The notes under the pieces were generated by a model. The model saw only the letters and a list, made by a program, of their open reading frames with translations, made no database searches and was not told where the DNA came from. From Cheilinus undulatus (Eukaryota; Chordata; Actinopteri; Labriformes; Labridae): a stretch of 64,000 nucleotides of DNA. Made by a program: the position numbers and the translations under genes. Below are positions 12,601 to 24,600 of this stretch, piece after piece (the stretch's first letter is position 1; every line of letters starts with the position of its first letter). The DNA lies in assembly GCF_018320785.1 (NCBI RefSeq), contig NC_054886.1:27477732-27541731 (forward strand), in the 5' to 3' direction.

Positions 12601-15600
12601 TTTGCAACCCTCCTCCACACCAGCGCCTCCTCTGTTATATCTAAATTAATCAATGTCATTCTGTCATTCTGGGTTTGTTGCTGCTTCTATCCCTGCTGCA
12701 GGCTTTTCTTCAGGCACAGGAAAGGCAGGAACATGCTGTTCCTGATAGATGCTATTGACAAAGGCTAGTGGAAGGACAGGGGGATCCCAGAACTGCCGCA
12801 CCTCCAAATAGAAATAACAGCAATAACAGCAAATTAACAATTGCTAATATCTTAGTTTTTTACCTGAGTAATAATCACTCTCATCAAAGCAGCAAATACA
12901 GCTTGAAAATATATTTTTGCTGAGAATATATTCCTCTTCAAAATGCAAACCCCTTTTCTTAAAACAGAATTACCTTTCTTTGGTAATGTTAACAATGTTG
13001 ATTGGCACATTTAACAAAAAAATTTGGAAAGTAACGTTATACTTCACAGCTAAGCCATGATGTGCACAAATGTCAGGATGCCAGAAAATACAGATGACAA
13101 AACTGAGACAACTTTAAGGAAAAAAAAGTGGAATAATTGTGACAAATCAAAGCAAAAAAGGGCATAAAAAGGGATGAAGTTGGGTTACAGGTGGCAACAA
13201 AAGTGGCAAAAATGGGGGGCCTAAAGTGGCGTAAAAAGTGCTGAAAAGTGGTCACTAGTGGCACAAACGGGTTTAAAGCAGTAAAAATGGACATAAGTGA
13301 TGAAAAACAATTAAAAATGTGAAAAATAGGCATAAAAGTTGGTGAAAGGTTTAAGAGCGTAAGAGTGGCAAACGTGGGTTGATAGAGACAACAAGAGGGG
13401 CAAAAATGGGAAGAAATAGTGGTGGAAAGAGGCTAAAAAGTGGCAAGTTGGCTTCAAAGTGGCAGAAATGGACAGAGGTGGTGAAATGAGTGTCAAAATG
13501 GGTTAAAAGTGGAAAAATGGGTTGGGGGGGGGCACTGGTGTAAAGTGGCAAAAATGGACAAAAAAGTTCAAAGCAGTTTACACATGGCAAGTACCTCGTT
13601 AAAAATAGCAGGGATGGGCAGAAAAGGTGATAAAATTGATTTCAAAAATTGCAAAAGATCAATTTATAAAAGAGTCAAAATGGGCAATGAGTGGCAAAAA
13701 TGGATGAAAACTGCTAAATAAAGGTGAAAAAAAAAAAAAACAGGTGGACAATTTTTTTTTTCCCTCAGATTTTGTACCCCATACCCACATTTACCATGTC
13801 AATTTTTAAAAAATAAAGAAAAGAAAGAAAACAAGCACAAGTGTTTTAAAAGAGTGTTTTAGGGGTAGAAGTTTTAAAAATGTTTCACTAAAAGATTTGA
13901 TTTGAGAAAAAGTTGGTCAGTTTTTTTTTTTTTTTTTGTTTTTTTTTACAATATTCTATCAGTTTATGGAAGTTGGCAATTTTGTCCTTTATTTGCTAAA
14001 GGGTGATACATTTGTAGACTGTGTACAAAAGGCCCTTTAAAAAAAAAAAACTTGAAATTTATCAAGAAAATGGCCTTCTTGTAAAAAAAAACATGCAACC
14101 CAAGGAACAATAATTTGAAAAATAACAATTTAAAAGGACTCGTTAGGACAAAAATGCTAGTGAAGGAGGATAATGATAATTGTTAGACATTAAGTTGAAA
14201 TTAAATTACCAAATCACACTGAATTGCTTTCACTTACTTTACTCATAAAGTGGTCCATATTTTTCTGATGCTGTGAAAAGTCTGAACAGCCCCTGCTTAA
14301 GTAATCATCTGAACAAAGTTTCCTTCCTTTGTGTTTTTCCTCAGGTTGTGACTCAACATATCGTTACTCAGGTAAGCATCCATGGTTAATATTCCAGCTT
14401 AATTATCTCTATTCACCCAGATGCATGTCCTCACTAACTCTCCTCTCCTAGGATGTGGCTACATGGGGGATGATTACCAAGGCTGGCACTGGCCTTGGAA
14501 GGTCGTTATTTCCATGGAGGGGGGTCGTACATGTTTAGGGTCCCTCATTAACCACGAGTGGGTGCTGACAGATATTTCCTGCAAAGTCGAGTAAGAGGCC
14601 ACTAAAGTTTCCCAAACTTTTTGTTGTTTGATGTTTAAGCCAAATATGATACAACTTTAACACAAGGAAACCAAACTTAACACACTTTGACATGGATCTG
14701 AATGTCTGTCATTGGGACTACTACAATTATTCATTTTATAATTTATACAAACAAGGAAACTTGATGTACAACGGTTTTGAAAATCAAATTCTCATTTAGG
14801 ATTTTTAAAACTGAAATATCATTTGAGAGCTAAAATTTGCTGTTTTATCATTCTGTAAATGATTAGCGTATATCAGCTGTAAATATAAGCTTATATTGGC
14901 TGTAAATATTAGACTATATCGGCTGTAAATATTAGCATATATCGGCTGTAAATATTAGCCTATATTGGCTGTAAATATTAGCATATATCGGCTGTAAATA
15001 TTGGCCTATATTGGCTGTGAATATTAGCCTATATTGGCTGTAAATATTAGCATATATCGGCTGTAAATATTGGCCTATATGGGCTAGAAATAATGGCCTG
15101 TATTGATTTTAAATATAAGCCTATATCAGCTGTAAATATTAGCTTATATCGGCTGTAAATATTAGACTATATCAGCTGTAAATTTTGGCCTATATTGGCA
15201 ATAAATAATGGCCTATATAGGCCATAAATATTAGCCTATATTGGCTGTAAATATTACACTATATTGGCTGTAAATATAGGCCTATATCAGGTGTAAATAT
15301 TAGCATATATTGGCTGGAAATAATGGCTTGTATAGATTTTAAATATTAGCCTACATCGGCTGTAATTACAACTTATATCAGCTGTAAATATTAGACTATA
15401 TCAGCTGTAAATTTTGCTTATATTGGCAGTAGCCAATGCAGGTCAACCCTGAAGACCGGCAAGTTGCTTCTTTTGCATCTATATTTTTCATCTTAACAAC
15501 ATGACAGCACACCTTGACGTGTTCGTCACGCATCCCAAACATGACCTTTTGTCCCCTGCTGTTATCCGTTGATGCAAACATTCATCGGTGCTTCTCATGG

Positions 15601-18600
15601 TATATGGTATCTTAACATACCTCTAATCTAGAACAGCCCTATTTTTTAGAGTAGATTATCAAATCAGTGATGTCTCAGCATGAATGTCTGCCTTCATCAA
15701 TCTACCCCTATGTTCACAGACTTCATTGTTTGCATTGTCATAACTGATCACAATCAGACCAGAACTAAGGCTTCATCTACTAACATTGACCTTTGTTACT
15801 TCTTTCTTAAAGGCATGGCCATTACGCCAAAGTCCATCTGGGACCAATGAGCAGCTCAGATCCATACAGCTGTGCAGTAACAGTTGGAGTTGATTGTTCC
15901 AGGTGTCATGAGCCCCCTAAGTCATGTAACACCCCAGAAGGCATTTGTCTTCTGAAGATGTCACACCCTGTGAATTATACAAAGAACATATACCCAGTCT
16001 GCTTGGCCTCCCCAGACAGCGTTTTTTACTCTGATGTGGACAGCTGGGTCCCCAGTGGTAAGATCACGTATTGTAAAACAGGGCTGAACAACATTTAAAA
16101 ACACTTACATTGCAATATTTTTATCTTTACTGCAATAAATAATGCAGTTTTATTATAGAAAAGGTAATCAAGCCTGCTAAGTGCAATGATGCTCTATGTG
16201 CAATAATCATATTCTAAATTTAACAACTATACATTTTTAAATTTGGGCCTTTAAGTCATTTTAACTTAAATTCCCATAGAAAACCTGCCCATCCTTCCCA
16301 TTATATTAATACAAACCCCAAGGTGCTCCTGATAGTGTGAAAATAACCACTAAAGATTTACCTTGCTTATTTGAGTGTCTGCCTGGAGAGTCATGTCGGT
16401 GTATCTGTGATGGTAGCATCAGCACCTGTAGCCTCTATAAACAGGAGATACATAGATTATGATGACCGCTGATGGTAATATCAGCTTTATACAGATTATT
16501 CATGAAAATTAGGAAACTTGCAGATCAACTAAAATTTAATTGAGGTGATTATTGCCGTCATGGCTATAAAATGATACATCATCAGCCGTACTATATGATC
16601 AAAGAGTAAACATAAACACATAAAACAAAAACACATAAAACATAAACCTACATAAATAATAACTGGCTGTTGCATGATAGCTTCTTATTTCTGTGATTCC
16701 TTTATGGCACCTAATTCTGATGGTCTTTTTGAATGCTTTCTCATTAGGTCCACATCCTGGAGCCATGGTGAAGCAACCAATAGTTGGACACAAGCGGTGT
16801 AAATGCCACCATGACTGCGTTGACATGTACCAGATCTGTACTGGACAGCCTGAGGAACATGGGAAAATGATGGATGGACCTATGGTACAACTTTTTTTTG
16901 CTTTTGTGATAAAATGTTTAGTTACCGTAACCAGACCCAATAATGACTAGCCTACATTTCTGCTATGATCGTATATTATCTTGATGCTCAAAGCAACACA
17001 TTTAAATATTGAATACATCCAAGGAATTGTCACATGCATGAAACTGTACAGTAAAAATGGAAGCAAATTTGACATCATACCATATTTGGTATTAATAGGG
17101 TGGTTTTGGACACAGCCTTATACTGGGTTCCATTACCTCGGAAGTTGGATGTCATAGCTGGGGATGACAATCCCGTAAATTCCAGCGCCAAATCAAACTT
17201 GGAACCTGGAATTTCTGGGATTAACTGGAACTCTTCACTACTCAAGTGTTAAGTGAGGAAGTTTGTTGTAGGACCCAGAAGCAGACAGACGAGGTGAGCA
17301 GTTAGAAGGAGTTTTAATGTTTGCAGTTGTAGGCTGGCTGGTTGGTTTGGGTATCAGAGGAGACAGGTGAATTCTGGTCCTGTTGGCTTTCCGTAGCTGT
17401 GTTGCAGGAGGAGTCGTTTAGATGGCTGGATTTGTAGAATCTGGGCACAGAGAAAAAGGCTGTTAGAAACACGGGTAAGGAGTAGTCAAGCAGTAGAAAC
17501 TCTGAACTAAATTTGCACAGAGGGGCCGATAATAAATACCACAGAGTGGATGTAATAATCTGGCGACGAGTGGAGCTGAAACCAGGCTTCTTATACTGAG
17601 GCAGATGAGTTGATGGGATCCAGCTGAGTCATCCAGGTGATCCAGCAAGGTGCTTGATTGCAAGCAGTTGGAGGGTGTGGCACACAAACAATCAGAGACA
17701 GACAGGAAGCAGCCAGAGCTGTGACAGGACCCCCCTCTCAATGGGCACCTCCAGGTGCCCTTCCAGGTTTGTTGGGAAACTTGCGATAGAAGTCATGTAA
17801 GAGTCCAGGGTCCAGGATGAGTCTTCTGGAAATCCAGGAACGCTCCTCAGGTCCGTAGCCTTCCCAATCCACTAGATACTGGAATCCACGACCGCGACGG
17901 CGTACATCCAGAATCCGTGAGACAGTAAAGGCAGGGTGGTTATCAATGACCCGGGGGGGTGGTGGGGGGTCGGCCGGAGGGCACAGAGGGCTAGAAGACA
18001 CAGGCTTGAGAAGAGAGACGTGGAAGGTAGGGTGGACCTTTAAGGCTGCAGGGAGTTTGAGGCGAACTGCAGTAGGATTGATAACTCTTTCGATTTCATA
18101 AGGCCCGATGAATCTGGGTGCCAACTTGCGGGAATCGACTTGCAGGGGGAGGTCTCGAGAGGATAGCCAGACCTTTTGACCAGGTTGGTATAGCGGGGCA
18201 GGAGTTCGACGTCTGTCTGCTAAGTGCTGGTTTCTAGCAGCAGAGCGTAGGAGAGCGGCTCGGGCAGCTTTCCAAACTTGATGGCAGCGTCGTAAATTGG
18301 CCTGGACTGAGGGAACAGCCACTTCGCCCTCCTGGGCTGGGAAAAGGGGAGGCTGGAAACCCAGGGAGACCATAAATGGAGACATACCAGTGGCTGAACT
18401 GATCATGGAGTTGTGGGCATACTCGATCCAAGGGAGGTGTGAACTCCAAGATGCTGGATGATGGGCAGTGACGCAGCGGAGTGCTGATTCCAGATCTTGG
18501 TTGGCTCTCTCAGTTTGGCCGTTAGTTTGGGGGTGGTAACCGGAGGATAGACTAACTGTGGCCCCAAGGGCACGGCAGAATGCTCTCCATACTTGGCTTG

Positions 18601-21600
18601 AGAACTGAGGACCTCTATCAGAAACAATATCCTGTGGGATGCCATGAAGCCTAAACACATGGTGCACGAGGAGGTCAGCTGTCTCGGTGGCAGAGGGAAG
18701 TTTCGGGAGAGGGACAAAATGCACAGCTTTGGAAAACGTCGACTATGGTGAGTATAGTTGTGTTTCCTTGAGATGGAGGCAGACCAGTAACAAAGTCAAC
18801 AGCAATGTGTGACCATGGGCGACTGGGGATAGGTAGGGGGCGCAGATACCCAGCCGGAGCCTGGTGGGAAGACTTGCTGCGGGCACAGACAGAACAGGAG
18901 GACACAAATGAACGGGTATCTTGGGACATGGTCGGCCACCAAAATCTCTCCTTTAGGAAGGCTAAGGTTCTATTGATACCAGGGTGACAGGACAACTTGG
19001 AGGAGTGCCCCCACTGAAGCACATCAGAACGGACAGAGTCTGGTACAAATAATCGATTTTCGGGTCCATTACCAGGAGCAGGTTGAGTTAGCTGTGCTTC
19101 CCTTACAACATCTTCAATCTCCCAATGAGCAGCTGCCACCACACAGGCTGGGGGGAGAATGGTCTCAGGTTGGATCTCCTCAAACTCTGGATCTGTTAAA
19201 CGAGAGAGGGCATCTGGCTTGATGTTCCTAGAACCAGGGCGATATGTCAGGGAAAACTTGAATCTTCCAAGGAAGAGTGACCAACGAGCCTGACGGGAGT
19301 TCAGCCTCCTGGCTGAACGCAAATAAGACAGGTTTTTGTGGTCTGTCCAAACGATGAATGGCTGTTTTGCCCCCTCTAGCCAGTGTCTCCATTCTTGTAA
19401 TGCCAGTACAACTGCCAACAGCTCTCTATTCCCCACATCATAATTGTGCTCTGCTGGGGAAAGTCGGCAGGAGAAGTAGGCACAGGGATGCAGCTTTTGG
19501 TCAGAGGGAGATCTCTGGGATAGTACTGCTCCAACTCCAGAGTCTGAAGCATCCACTTCCACAATAAACTGGAGAGATGGGTCAGGATGGCTGAGGACCG
19601 GAGCTGAAGTGAACAACTTCTTTAGATGATGAAAGGCTGCTTCAGCTTCTGGTGACCAAATAAAGGGACGAGAGGTGGAGGTGAGCTGGGTTAGGGGGGC
19701 TGCCACACGACTGTAGTCCCTTATAAAGCGTCGGTAGAAGTTAGCGAAGCCAAGGAAACGCTGAAGCTGTTTGCGGGAGGTGGGAATGGGCCAGTCTGTC
19801 ACTGCCTGGGTCTTAGCTGGGTCTGCCTTCAACTGTCCATGCTCAATGATGAAGCCAAGGAAGCTCACTGAGGAAACGTGAAATTCACACTTTTCAGCTT
19901 TGACAAACAATTTGTTTTCCAAGAGTCGTTGAAGGACCAGTCGGATGTGTTGGACATGCTCCTTCATGTCAGGGGAGAAGATCAGGATATCATCCAAATA
20001 AACAAAGATGAATTTGTTGAGCATGTCGCGGAGGATGTCATTGACCAACGCCTGAAAAACAGCAGGGGCATTAGTGAGGCCAAAGGGCATAACCAAATAT
20101 TCAAAATGGCCAAGGGGAGTGTTGAAGGCTGTTTTCCACTCATCACCTTCCTTGATTCGAACCAGGTTGTAAGCGTTGCGTAGGTCCAGTTTAGAGAAGA
20201 CAGTAGCCTGGTGTAGGGGTTCAAAAGCAGAGTCCATGAGAGGAAGTGGGTACTTGTTCTTTACTGTTATGTCATTTAACCCTCTGTAGTCAATGCATGG
20301 CCTCAGTGTTTTGTCCTTTTTCTCCACGAAGAAAAATCCAGCACCAACAGGAGAAGAGGAGGGGCGTATCAAACCAGCAGCCAATGAGTCATGAATGTAT
20401 TTCTCCATGGCTTCTCGTTCAGGGCGAGAGAGGTTGTATAGCCGACTAGAGGGCAAGGGGGCGCCGGGGAGCAGGTCAATAGAGCAGTCATATGGCCGGT
20501 GAGGTGGTAGAGAAAGGGCTTGTGACTTACTGAACACTTCACCTAAATCATGGTACTCAGGGGGGACAGAGGATAAATCTGGAGGCTCAGGGGGTGTAGT
20601 CACAGGGCATGGGCTAGGAGCTAGGGCTGATTTGAGACAGTGGGAATGACAAAAAACACTCCAGCTGACAATGGTGCCTTTAGACCAATCAATATGGGGG
20701 TTGTGAAGTTTTAGCCAAGGTAAACCAAGGACTACAGGGACATGAGGAGAGGGGAGAACAAAGAACTTGATGGTTTCTCGATGATTACCAGATAGGATTA
20801 GAGTAACTGGGGTGGTACAATGGGTGACTTGGGCCATGGTTTTACCATCTAGGCTATTAACAGCCTTAGGAGAGGATATGGGTTCAATAGGGATGCCAGT
20901 CTGATTAACAAGGGATGAATCAATGAAATTATCATCTGCTCCAGAATCAACAAAACAAATGAGAGGGATGGACTCACTGTTCCATAGGAGGGTGGCTTGA
21001 AGCTGGCCTTGGTTTGGTGGGGTCGTAGCAGAGGAGGTGGTGTGGCTCATCAGAGACCCCTTGATTACTGATGAGCCTGCTCTTTGGGCGCTGGGGACAG
21101 GAGGTGAGATAATGACCAGGATTTCCACAGTAAATGCAGAGACCTGAGGAGAAAGCGCTGTCGCTCTGATGGGGTGAGGCGAGTCCGGCCAGCTGCATGG
21201 GTTCTTCCGTCAGGGGGCATTGGGGGCACTGCAGGAGCTTTAGCAGCATGTAGGGAATCAGGGAGCATGGGGACTGGGGCGAAACTGGGGAGAGGACCTG
21301 GAAGTGGGGAAGCGTGCGGCTTTGGCTCGCCACGCCACGTAACATATTATCAAGGCGAATGGAGAGGGAAATAAGAGATTCCAAATTATCAGTTTCATCC
21401 CTAGCAGCCAACTCATCCTTAACATAGTCACCCAAACCATGAAAAAAGGTTCCCTGCAAAGAAACCTCATCCCACCCACTCTCAGCAGCTAATATTCTAA
21501 ACTCCAGAGCATACTGGGCTACAGAGGATGCTCCCTGTTTAATGGTTAGCAAACGCTGTCCTGCTTCCTTTCCCTGCACAGGGTGATCAAAGATTCTTTT

Positions 21601-23270
21601 CATTTCAGAAACAAAGAGGGAATATGAATTACAAATGGGTGAGTTGCTGTTCCATATAGCTGAAGCCCACTTAGAAGCTTTACCAGAGAGTAAACCCATT
21701 ACAAAGGCTATACGGGACTTATCAGTGGCATAAGTTAAGGGCTGCAGATCAAACACTAGGGAACATTTTAACAAAAAAGCCCCACACTCCCCCAAATCTC
21801 CTGAATAATGCTGTGGGATGGGAATATATGGTTCTCGTGCAGAGTGAGAGGGAGCTGAGGGTTCTGGAGGGACACTGGGGGAAGTAGAGGTAGCAGCAGA
21901 TGGAGTCGAAGCAGAGAGCAAGGTAGCTACCTGTGACATCTGGGTGCTGAGTTGGGTGACATGTGTAGACAGGTTGCTGAGAGTTTGCATGATTCCTTGT
22001 AGGGCTTGTTCATGGCGTCCAACTAAAGCTCCTTGAGAGGCGAGGGCTTGGTGGAGTGCGTTTGAGTCTGCTGGATCCATGTGGCCAGATTATTCTGTTA
22101 AATGAGGAAGTTTGTTGTAGGACCCAGAAGCAGACAGACGAGGTGAGCAGTTAGAAGGAGTTTTAATGTTTGCAGTTGTAGGCTGGCTGGTTGGTTTGGG
22201 TATCAGAGGAGACAGGTGAATTCTGGTCCTGTTGGCTTTCCGTAGCTGTGTTGCAGGAGGAGTCGTTTAGATGGCTGGATTTGTAGAATCTGGGCACAGA
22301 GAAAAAGGCTGTTAGAAACACGGGTAAGGAGTAGTCAAGCAGTAGAAACTCTGAACTAAATTTGCGCAGAGGGGCCGATAATAAATACCACAGAGTGGAT
22401 GTAATAATCTGGCGACGAGTGGAGCTGAAACCAGGCTTCTTATACTGAGGCAGATGAGTTGATGGGATCCAGCTGAGTCATCCAGGTGATCCAGCAAGGT
22501 GCTTGATTGCAAGCAGTTGGAGGGTGTGGCACACAAACAATCAGAGACAGACAGGAAGCAGCCAGAGCTGTGACATCAAGCTTAGAACGATTATGTAAGC
22601 ATTTCTTTACCCTACCCATGACCTTAGTTTTGCCAGTGTTTAAGCAAGCTTTAGAATTCTGCTGAACAGTGGAACCTGTGCTTGGTCTGGGGTGCAGCTG
22701 AGCAGTACATGATGGTGTCATCTGCATAAAAATGATAATTTGTATTAATAATATTTCAATCAATATCATCAATTACAAAGAATAAATAGGAGTGGCCCCA
22801 AAACTGACCCCTGAGACACACCTTTAGTTTCAGTGAGTGCAATCTTCTGCCTGCACACACTGAGTTCTGTCAGTGAGATAGTTGTTGAATAGTTTTAATT
22901 TTTTTTTTTTCATTTCTTTCCACAGGATTACACAGGTGGACCAGTGGTGGTCAATTACCACAACATTTGGGCCCAGATTGGTGTTGTGCCTTACGGTCCA
23001 GGCCACATGTCACCTGACAGTCCAAATGTCTATGCTAGTGTGCCAGCGTACTTCGAGTGGATCAGCTACATCGCTGGAGTAGATGATCACAGCGCCATTT
23101 CCTACAAATATGAGGGACCTGACCCTGACTGCAACTTTATGTGTCCAACTACCCCACCCTGCAAGCAAGACCGTGACCATGACAGTGTATTCGGCAGTGG
23201 TGTTACCATGTCACCCACTCCCTTCGTCTTACTCTGTGTTCTCGTTCTATCGCTCTACAGTAACTACTGA
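9633..23270 (+). CDS. Gene B: GPI-anchored S1 pseudoprotease
   Basis: Six exons, 9633-9690, 14345-14371, 14452-14590, 15813-16057, 16748-16884 and 22926-23270, join with intact phases 1-1-2-1-0 to give about 316 residues. A signal peptide ([19 protein letters not shown]) is followed by a linker and [20 protein letters not shown], the start of an S1 fold without an IVGG activation site. The His57 position is Ser (TDISC), the Asp102 position Gly (EGICLL) and the Ser195 position Thr (DYTGGP), so no triad residue remains. It also lacks both cysteines of the usual 191-220 disulfide. The last exon ends in a short Cys-rich linker and the tail [18 protein letters not shown], a probable GPI signal. 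The exon 5 donor (ATG|gtacaa) is weaker than in its paralogues. Intron 1 carries repeat arrays and intron 5 a Gypsy element. I expect a cell-surface, non-enzymatic product. The ligand is unknown. Confidence 0.85.
9691..11089. other. First part of gene B intron 1
   Basis: No exon seen. It contains TTAGGGTTAGG words (about 10184-10200) and a hAT-like end, a reversed GTGGTTCTCAAATGG, at about 10400-10416. Confidence 0.5.
11090..11800 (+). repeat. GTGGCAAAAATGG-type array in gene B intron 1
   Basis: Two related sub-blocks (11090-11410 and 11600-11800) flank a shared unique stretch with GATAAAATGTTTGATGTAAA (about 11050 and 11534). This indicates a local duplication within the intron. Confidence 0.75.
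12388..13740 (+). repeat. Repeat unit with unique leader and GTGGCAAAAATGG-type array
   Basis: It starts near CCAGGGGCGTCCAAG (12389), which resembles a hAT end. A unique leader including GGTAATGTTAACAATGTTGA (about 12980) follows, then the degenerate array at 13090-13740. The leader is shared with about 6900-7000 and 49370-49500. Confidence 0.6.
13741..14344. other. End of gene B intron 1
   Basis: Homopolymer runs and AT-rich DNA leading to the acceptor TTCCTCAG at 14337-14344. No other feature seen. Confidence 0.5.
14865..15430 (+). repeat. 23-bp minisatellite in gene B intron 3
   Basis: About two dozen tandem copies of a 23-base unit of the form TATATCGGCTGTAAATATTA plus GCA or GCC. Copies differ by substitutions (cggc/tggc, tagc/tggc) and a few are shortened. 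Confidence 0.9.
17247..17726 (-). repeat. 3' LTR of the Gypsy element
   Basis: On the + strand it starts TGTTAAGTGAGG and ends GCTGTGACA, so the element-strand ends are TGTCAC...TTAACA. It differs from the other LTR at about 17252 (G/A) and about 17517 (A/G). Confidence 0.95.
17727..17740 (-). promoter_or_regulatory. Polypurine tract of the Gypsy element
   Basis: Read on the element strand, TGAGAGGGGGGTCC directly precedes the 3' LTR, the position of the plus-strand DNA primer in LTR elements. Confidence 0.75.
17738..18724 (-). CDS. pol: Gypsy integrase core (C-terminal part) and chromodomain
   Basis: A 328-residue frame continuing pol after a frame break. It starts inside the integrase catalytic core and shows the second Asp (SDRGPQF) and the Glu ([10 protein letters not shown]) of the DDE triad. 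An SH3-like region ([13 protein letters not shown]) follows, then PRFIGPYEI. The C-terminus is a chromodomain with the aromatic positions [17 protein letters not shown] and SWI. Chromodomains of this class guide integration to chromatin. The frame differs by one base from the upstream pol frame near 18725, so a pol protein would stop before this part unless the frame is changed. It is a lesion rather than normal gene structure. Confidence 0.9.
   Translation of the reverse strand: MHFVPLPKLPSATETADLLVHHVFRLHGIPQDIVSDRGPQFSSQVWRAFCRALGATVSLSSGYHPQTNGQTERANQDLESALRCVTAHHPASWSSHLPWIEYAHNSMISSATGMSPFMVSLGFQPPLFPAQEGEVAVPSVQANLRRCHQVWKAARAALLRSAARNQHLADRRRTPAPLYQPGQKVWLSSRDLPLQVDSRKLAPRFIGPYEIERVINPTAVRLKLPAALKVHPTFHVSLLKPVSSSPLCPPADPPPPPRVIDNHPAFTVSRILDVRRRGRGFQYLVDWEGYGPEERSWISRRLILDPGLLHDFYRKFPNKPGRAPGGAH
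18675..21128 (-). CDS. pol: Gypsy pol: protease, reverse transcriptase, RNase H, integrase N-part
   Basis: An open frame of 817 codons. The aspartic protease has [10 protein letters not shown] at residues 59-68. Reverse transcriptase spans about 230-430, with [18 protein letters not shown] and the catalytic YLDD at 377-380. RNase H runs from about 520, with VDASDSG and the later WTDHKNL. The integrase HHCC zinc-binding region ([16 protein letters not shown]) and the first catalytic Asp (AVDFVTGLP) come last. The final 18 or so codons are out-of-frame sequence after the break near 18725. The true start is uncertain because pol overlaps the end of gag in another frame. Confidence 0.92.
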   Translation of the reverse strand: MEILVIISPPVPSAQRAGSSVIKGSLMSHTTSSATTPPNQGQLQATLLWNSESIPLICFVDSGADDNFIDSSLVNQTGIPIEPISSPKAVNSLDGKTMAQVTHCTTPVTLILSGNHRETIKFFVLPSPHVPVVLGLPWLKLHNPHIDWSKGTIVSWSVFCHSHCLKSALAPSPCPVTTPPEPPDLSSVPPEYHDLGEVFSKSQALSLPPHRPYDCSIDLLPGAPLPSSRLYNLSRPEREAMEKYIHDSLAAGLIRPSSSPVGAGFFFVEKKDKTLRPCIDYRGLNDITVKNKYPLPLMDSAFEPLHQATVFSKLDLRNAYNLVRIKEGDEWKTAFNTPLGHFEYLVMPFGLTNAPAVFQALVNDILRDMLNKFIFVYLDDILIFSPDMKEHVQHIRLVLQRLLENKLFVKAEKCEFHVSSVSFLGFIIEHGQLKADPAKTQAVTDWPIPTSRKQLQRFLGFANFYRRFIRDYSRVAAPLTQLTSTSRPFIWSPEAEAAFHHLKKLFTSAPVLSHPDPSLQFIVEVDASDSGVGAVLSQRSPSDQKLHPCAYFSCRLSPAEHNYDVGNRELLAVVLALQEWRHWLEGAKQPFIVWTDHKNLSYLRSARRLNSRQARWSLFLGRFKFSLTYRPGSRNIKPDALSRLTDPEFEEIQPETILPPACVVAAAHWEIEDVVREAQLTQPAPGNGPENRLFVPDSVRSDVLQWGHSSKLSCHPGINRTLAFLKERFWWPTMSQDTRSFVSSCSVCARSKSSHQAPAGYLRPLPIPSRPWSHIAVDFVTGLPPSQGNTTILTIVDVFQSCAFCPSPETSLCHRDS
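20974..22080 (-). CDS. gag: Gypsy gag
   Basis: A frame of 368 codons whose ATG lies only 15 bases inside the 5' LTR. The N-terminus is a heptad-like Gln/Leu helix, followed by a Ser/Pro spacer. A retrotransposon-gag core lies at about 95-250, including [11 protein letters not shown] and [18 protein letters not shown] zinc knuckle for RNA binding lies at 315-328 ([14 protein letters not shown]). Just after the knuckle the likely reading frame passes to pol, one base away. I cannot tell whether that is programmed frameshifting or a mutation. Confidence 0.9.
   Translation of the reverse strand: MDPADSNALHQALASQGALVGRHEQALQGIMQTLSNLSTHVTQLSTQMSQVATLLSASTPSAATSTSPSVPPEPSAPSHSAREPYIPIPQHYSGDLGECGAFLLKCSLVFDLQPLTYATDKSRIAFVMGLLSGKASKWASAIWNSNSPICNSYSLFVSEMKRIFDHPVQGKEAGQRLLTIKQGASSVAQYALEFRILAAESGWDEVSLQGTFFHGLGDYVKDELAARDETDNLESLISLSIRLDNMLRGVASQSRTLPHFQVLSPVSPQSPCSLIPYMLLKLLQCPQCPLTEEPMQLAGLASPHQSDSAFSSGLCIYCGNPGHYLTSCPQRPKSRLISNQGVSDEPHHLLCYDPTKPRPASSHPPMEQ
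22096..22575 (-). repeat. 5' LTR of the Gypsy element
   Basis: Promoter-side LTR for the minus-strand element, followed by TCAAG at 22576-22580. The 15 bases between LTR and gag (GAATAATCTGGCCAC on the element strand) should include the primer-binding site, but I could not assign a tRNA. Confidence 0.95.
22581..22870 (-). mobile_element. LINE reverse transcriptase relic
   Basis: On the minus strand this reads fragments of a non-LTR reverse transcriptase. They include a GPLLF-like region, then [14 protein letters not shown] with the catalytic YADD and a later [13 protein letters not shown] motif. Stops and frame changes are present, so it is dead. The Gypsy element inserted directly beside or into it. 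Confidence 0.7.
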
Positions 23271-23987
23271 TAAAAAGCCAGAGCATTCAGCAGCTAAACC
23301 AATTATCTCAATATCTTGGTTTCGGAGGGAAACTTCTTCCTTTTAAGTTGAAAATAAAGGAAAAATTTACCAAACAATCAAAGGGAGAGGCTGTATCAGT
23401 TAAGAATACTCTCTGTTAATGTAGGGACTGGGATTATGTAATCACTGTAAAATTCAGTACATGGACGAGATTGGCAGAGCCACTTTTTCACAGCTTTTCA
23501 TCATCATTAGATCATAATAACTAGTTAAAAATGTGGTTCACTTTTTAAGTTATTAAAATTGTATTTAGTACTGTTTTAATTGAAAAGACTCCTACAATAA
23601 AGATAACAACCCTGAGAGTTGGACAGTGCAGCTCATGGACTGTGCATCTGTACTTCACAACTATTACTCTAGCCTGGGAGCTCAACTGCCATCTCAGTAG
23701 TGAGTGCAGATGAGAAAAATAGATTAGATTTAGAAATAGTTTACTATACATACTTCACCATAAAACTTGATGATCTGGTGTGTTTTCTTACAAAATTCCT
23801 TAATTTGAATTTTGCAGTCTTTATTGGAGGTATGTTGATTATGTGTGTCTTATGAAGCTGTCATTTTCATACATAAAGATGGGGTTCGGGGAAAGCATAC
23901 AATAAAAATGGATGCATTTACTTCATGTTATTGGGGCAAACATGTATTGATCAGACATGTTAACACTTTGAGTGGTTTTGGATACCT

Positions 23988-23993
23988 AATAAA
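23988..23993 (+). promoter_or_regulatory. Candidate poly(A) signal of gene B
   Basis: AATAAA within CCTAATAAATTTGAACCT, about 720 bases after the stop codon. Nearly the same context, CCTAATAAATGTGAATCT, follows gene F at 63926. A nearer AATAAA lies at 23353-23358. Confidence 0.4.
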
Positions 23994-24299
23994 TTTGAAC
24001 CTAATGCTTAATCCTATCTAATTGTTTGTCTTGGTTTTCAACAACTCAGTAGAGAAAAGTCTTGCCATCATATATGTAATTAAAGGTTTCATTCACATAA
24101 ATGGCACAGAAGCCTGGAGGTTAGAAATAGCTAAAGACAATGACAGTTGCTGTTGACCACCATGTGGAGCTTCAGCACCTGCAACACTAAATCTTTACAA
24201 AACCCAACAAGCATGGAAAAACTGAGCCATTACTTAAAACGTGTGATGCATGATTGAGCTAATAATGATAGCTGAAAATCACCTTCTCCTGATAGCAGA

Positions 24300-24600
24300 A
24301 GCAACGAGATACTCCCCCAATTCCAAAAAATTTCTGACCCTGTGTAAAATGTAAATAAAAGCAGAATGCAATTACTTCTAAATCTCATAAGCTCATATTT
24401 TATTCACAATAGAACATATGATGTTGAAAGTGAGACATTTTACCACTTTATGAAAAAATAAGAGCTCATTTTGAATTCCACAACTGCAACAAATCTCAAA
24501 TAAGTAGGGACAGGGCAACAGAAGGCCGGAAAAGTAACTGGTACCAAAAAAAAAAAAAAAAAACTGCAAGTCCATCCTACAGAGCCCCAGAAATCATTTA
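24300..24600. mobile_element. DNA transposon end fragment (shared family 1)
   Basis: A stretch running from CTGTGTAAAATGTAAATAAA through GAGACATTTTACCACTTTATG to AAGTAGGGACAGGGCAACAG. Its relatives are at 33290-33430, 61655-61860, 62390-62600 (reversed) and 58890-59140 (reversed). No transposase is present in this copy. Confidence 0.6.

Larger units (their letters stand above)
17242..22580 (-). mobile_element. Ty3/Gypsy chromodomain LTR retrotransposon with 5-bp target duplication
   Basis: Two 480-bp direct LTRs (17247-17726 and 22096-22575) bound gag-pol coding on the minus strand. TCAAG flanks both sides (17242-17246 and 22576-22580) as the target duplication. I count two substitutions between the LTRs, so the insertion is young. 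The order on the minus strand is gag with a zinc knuckle, protease, reverse transcriptase, RNase H, integrase and a C-terminal chromodomain. That is the chromovirus arrangement, with no envelope gene. Frame breaks after gag and inside integrase make this copy probably unable to move by itself. It lies antisense in intron 5 of gene B. Confidence 0.97.
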
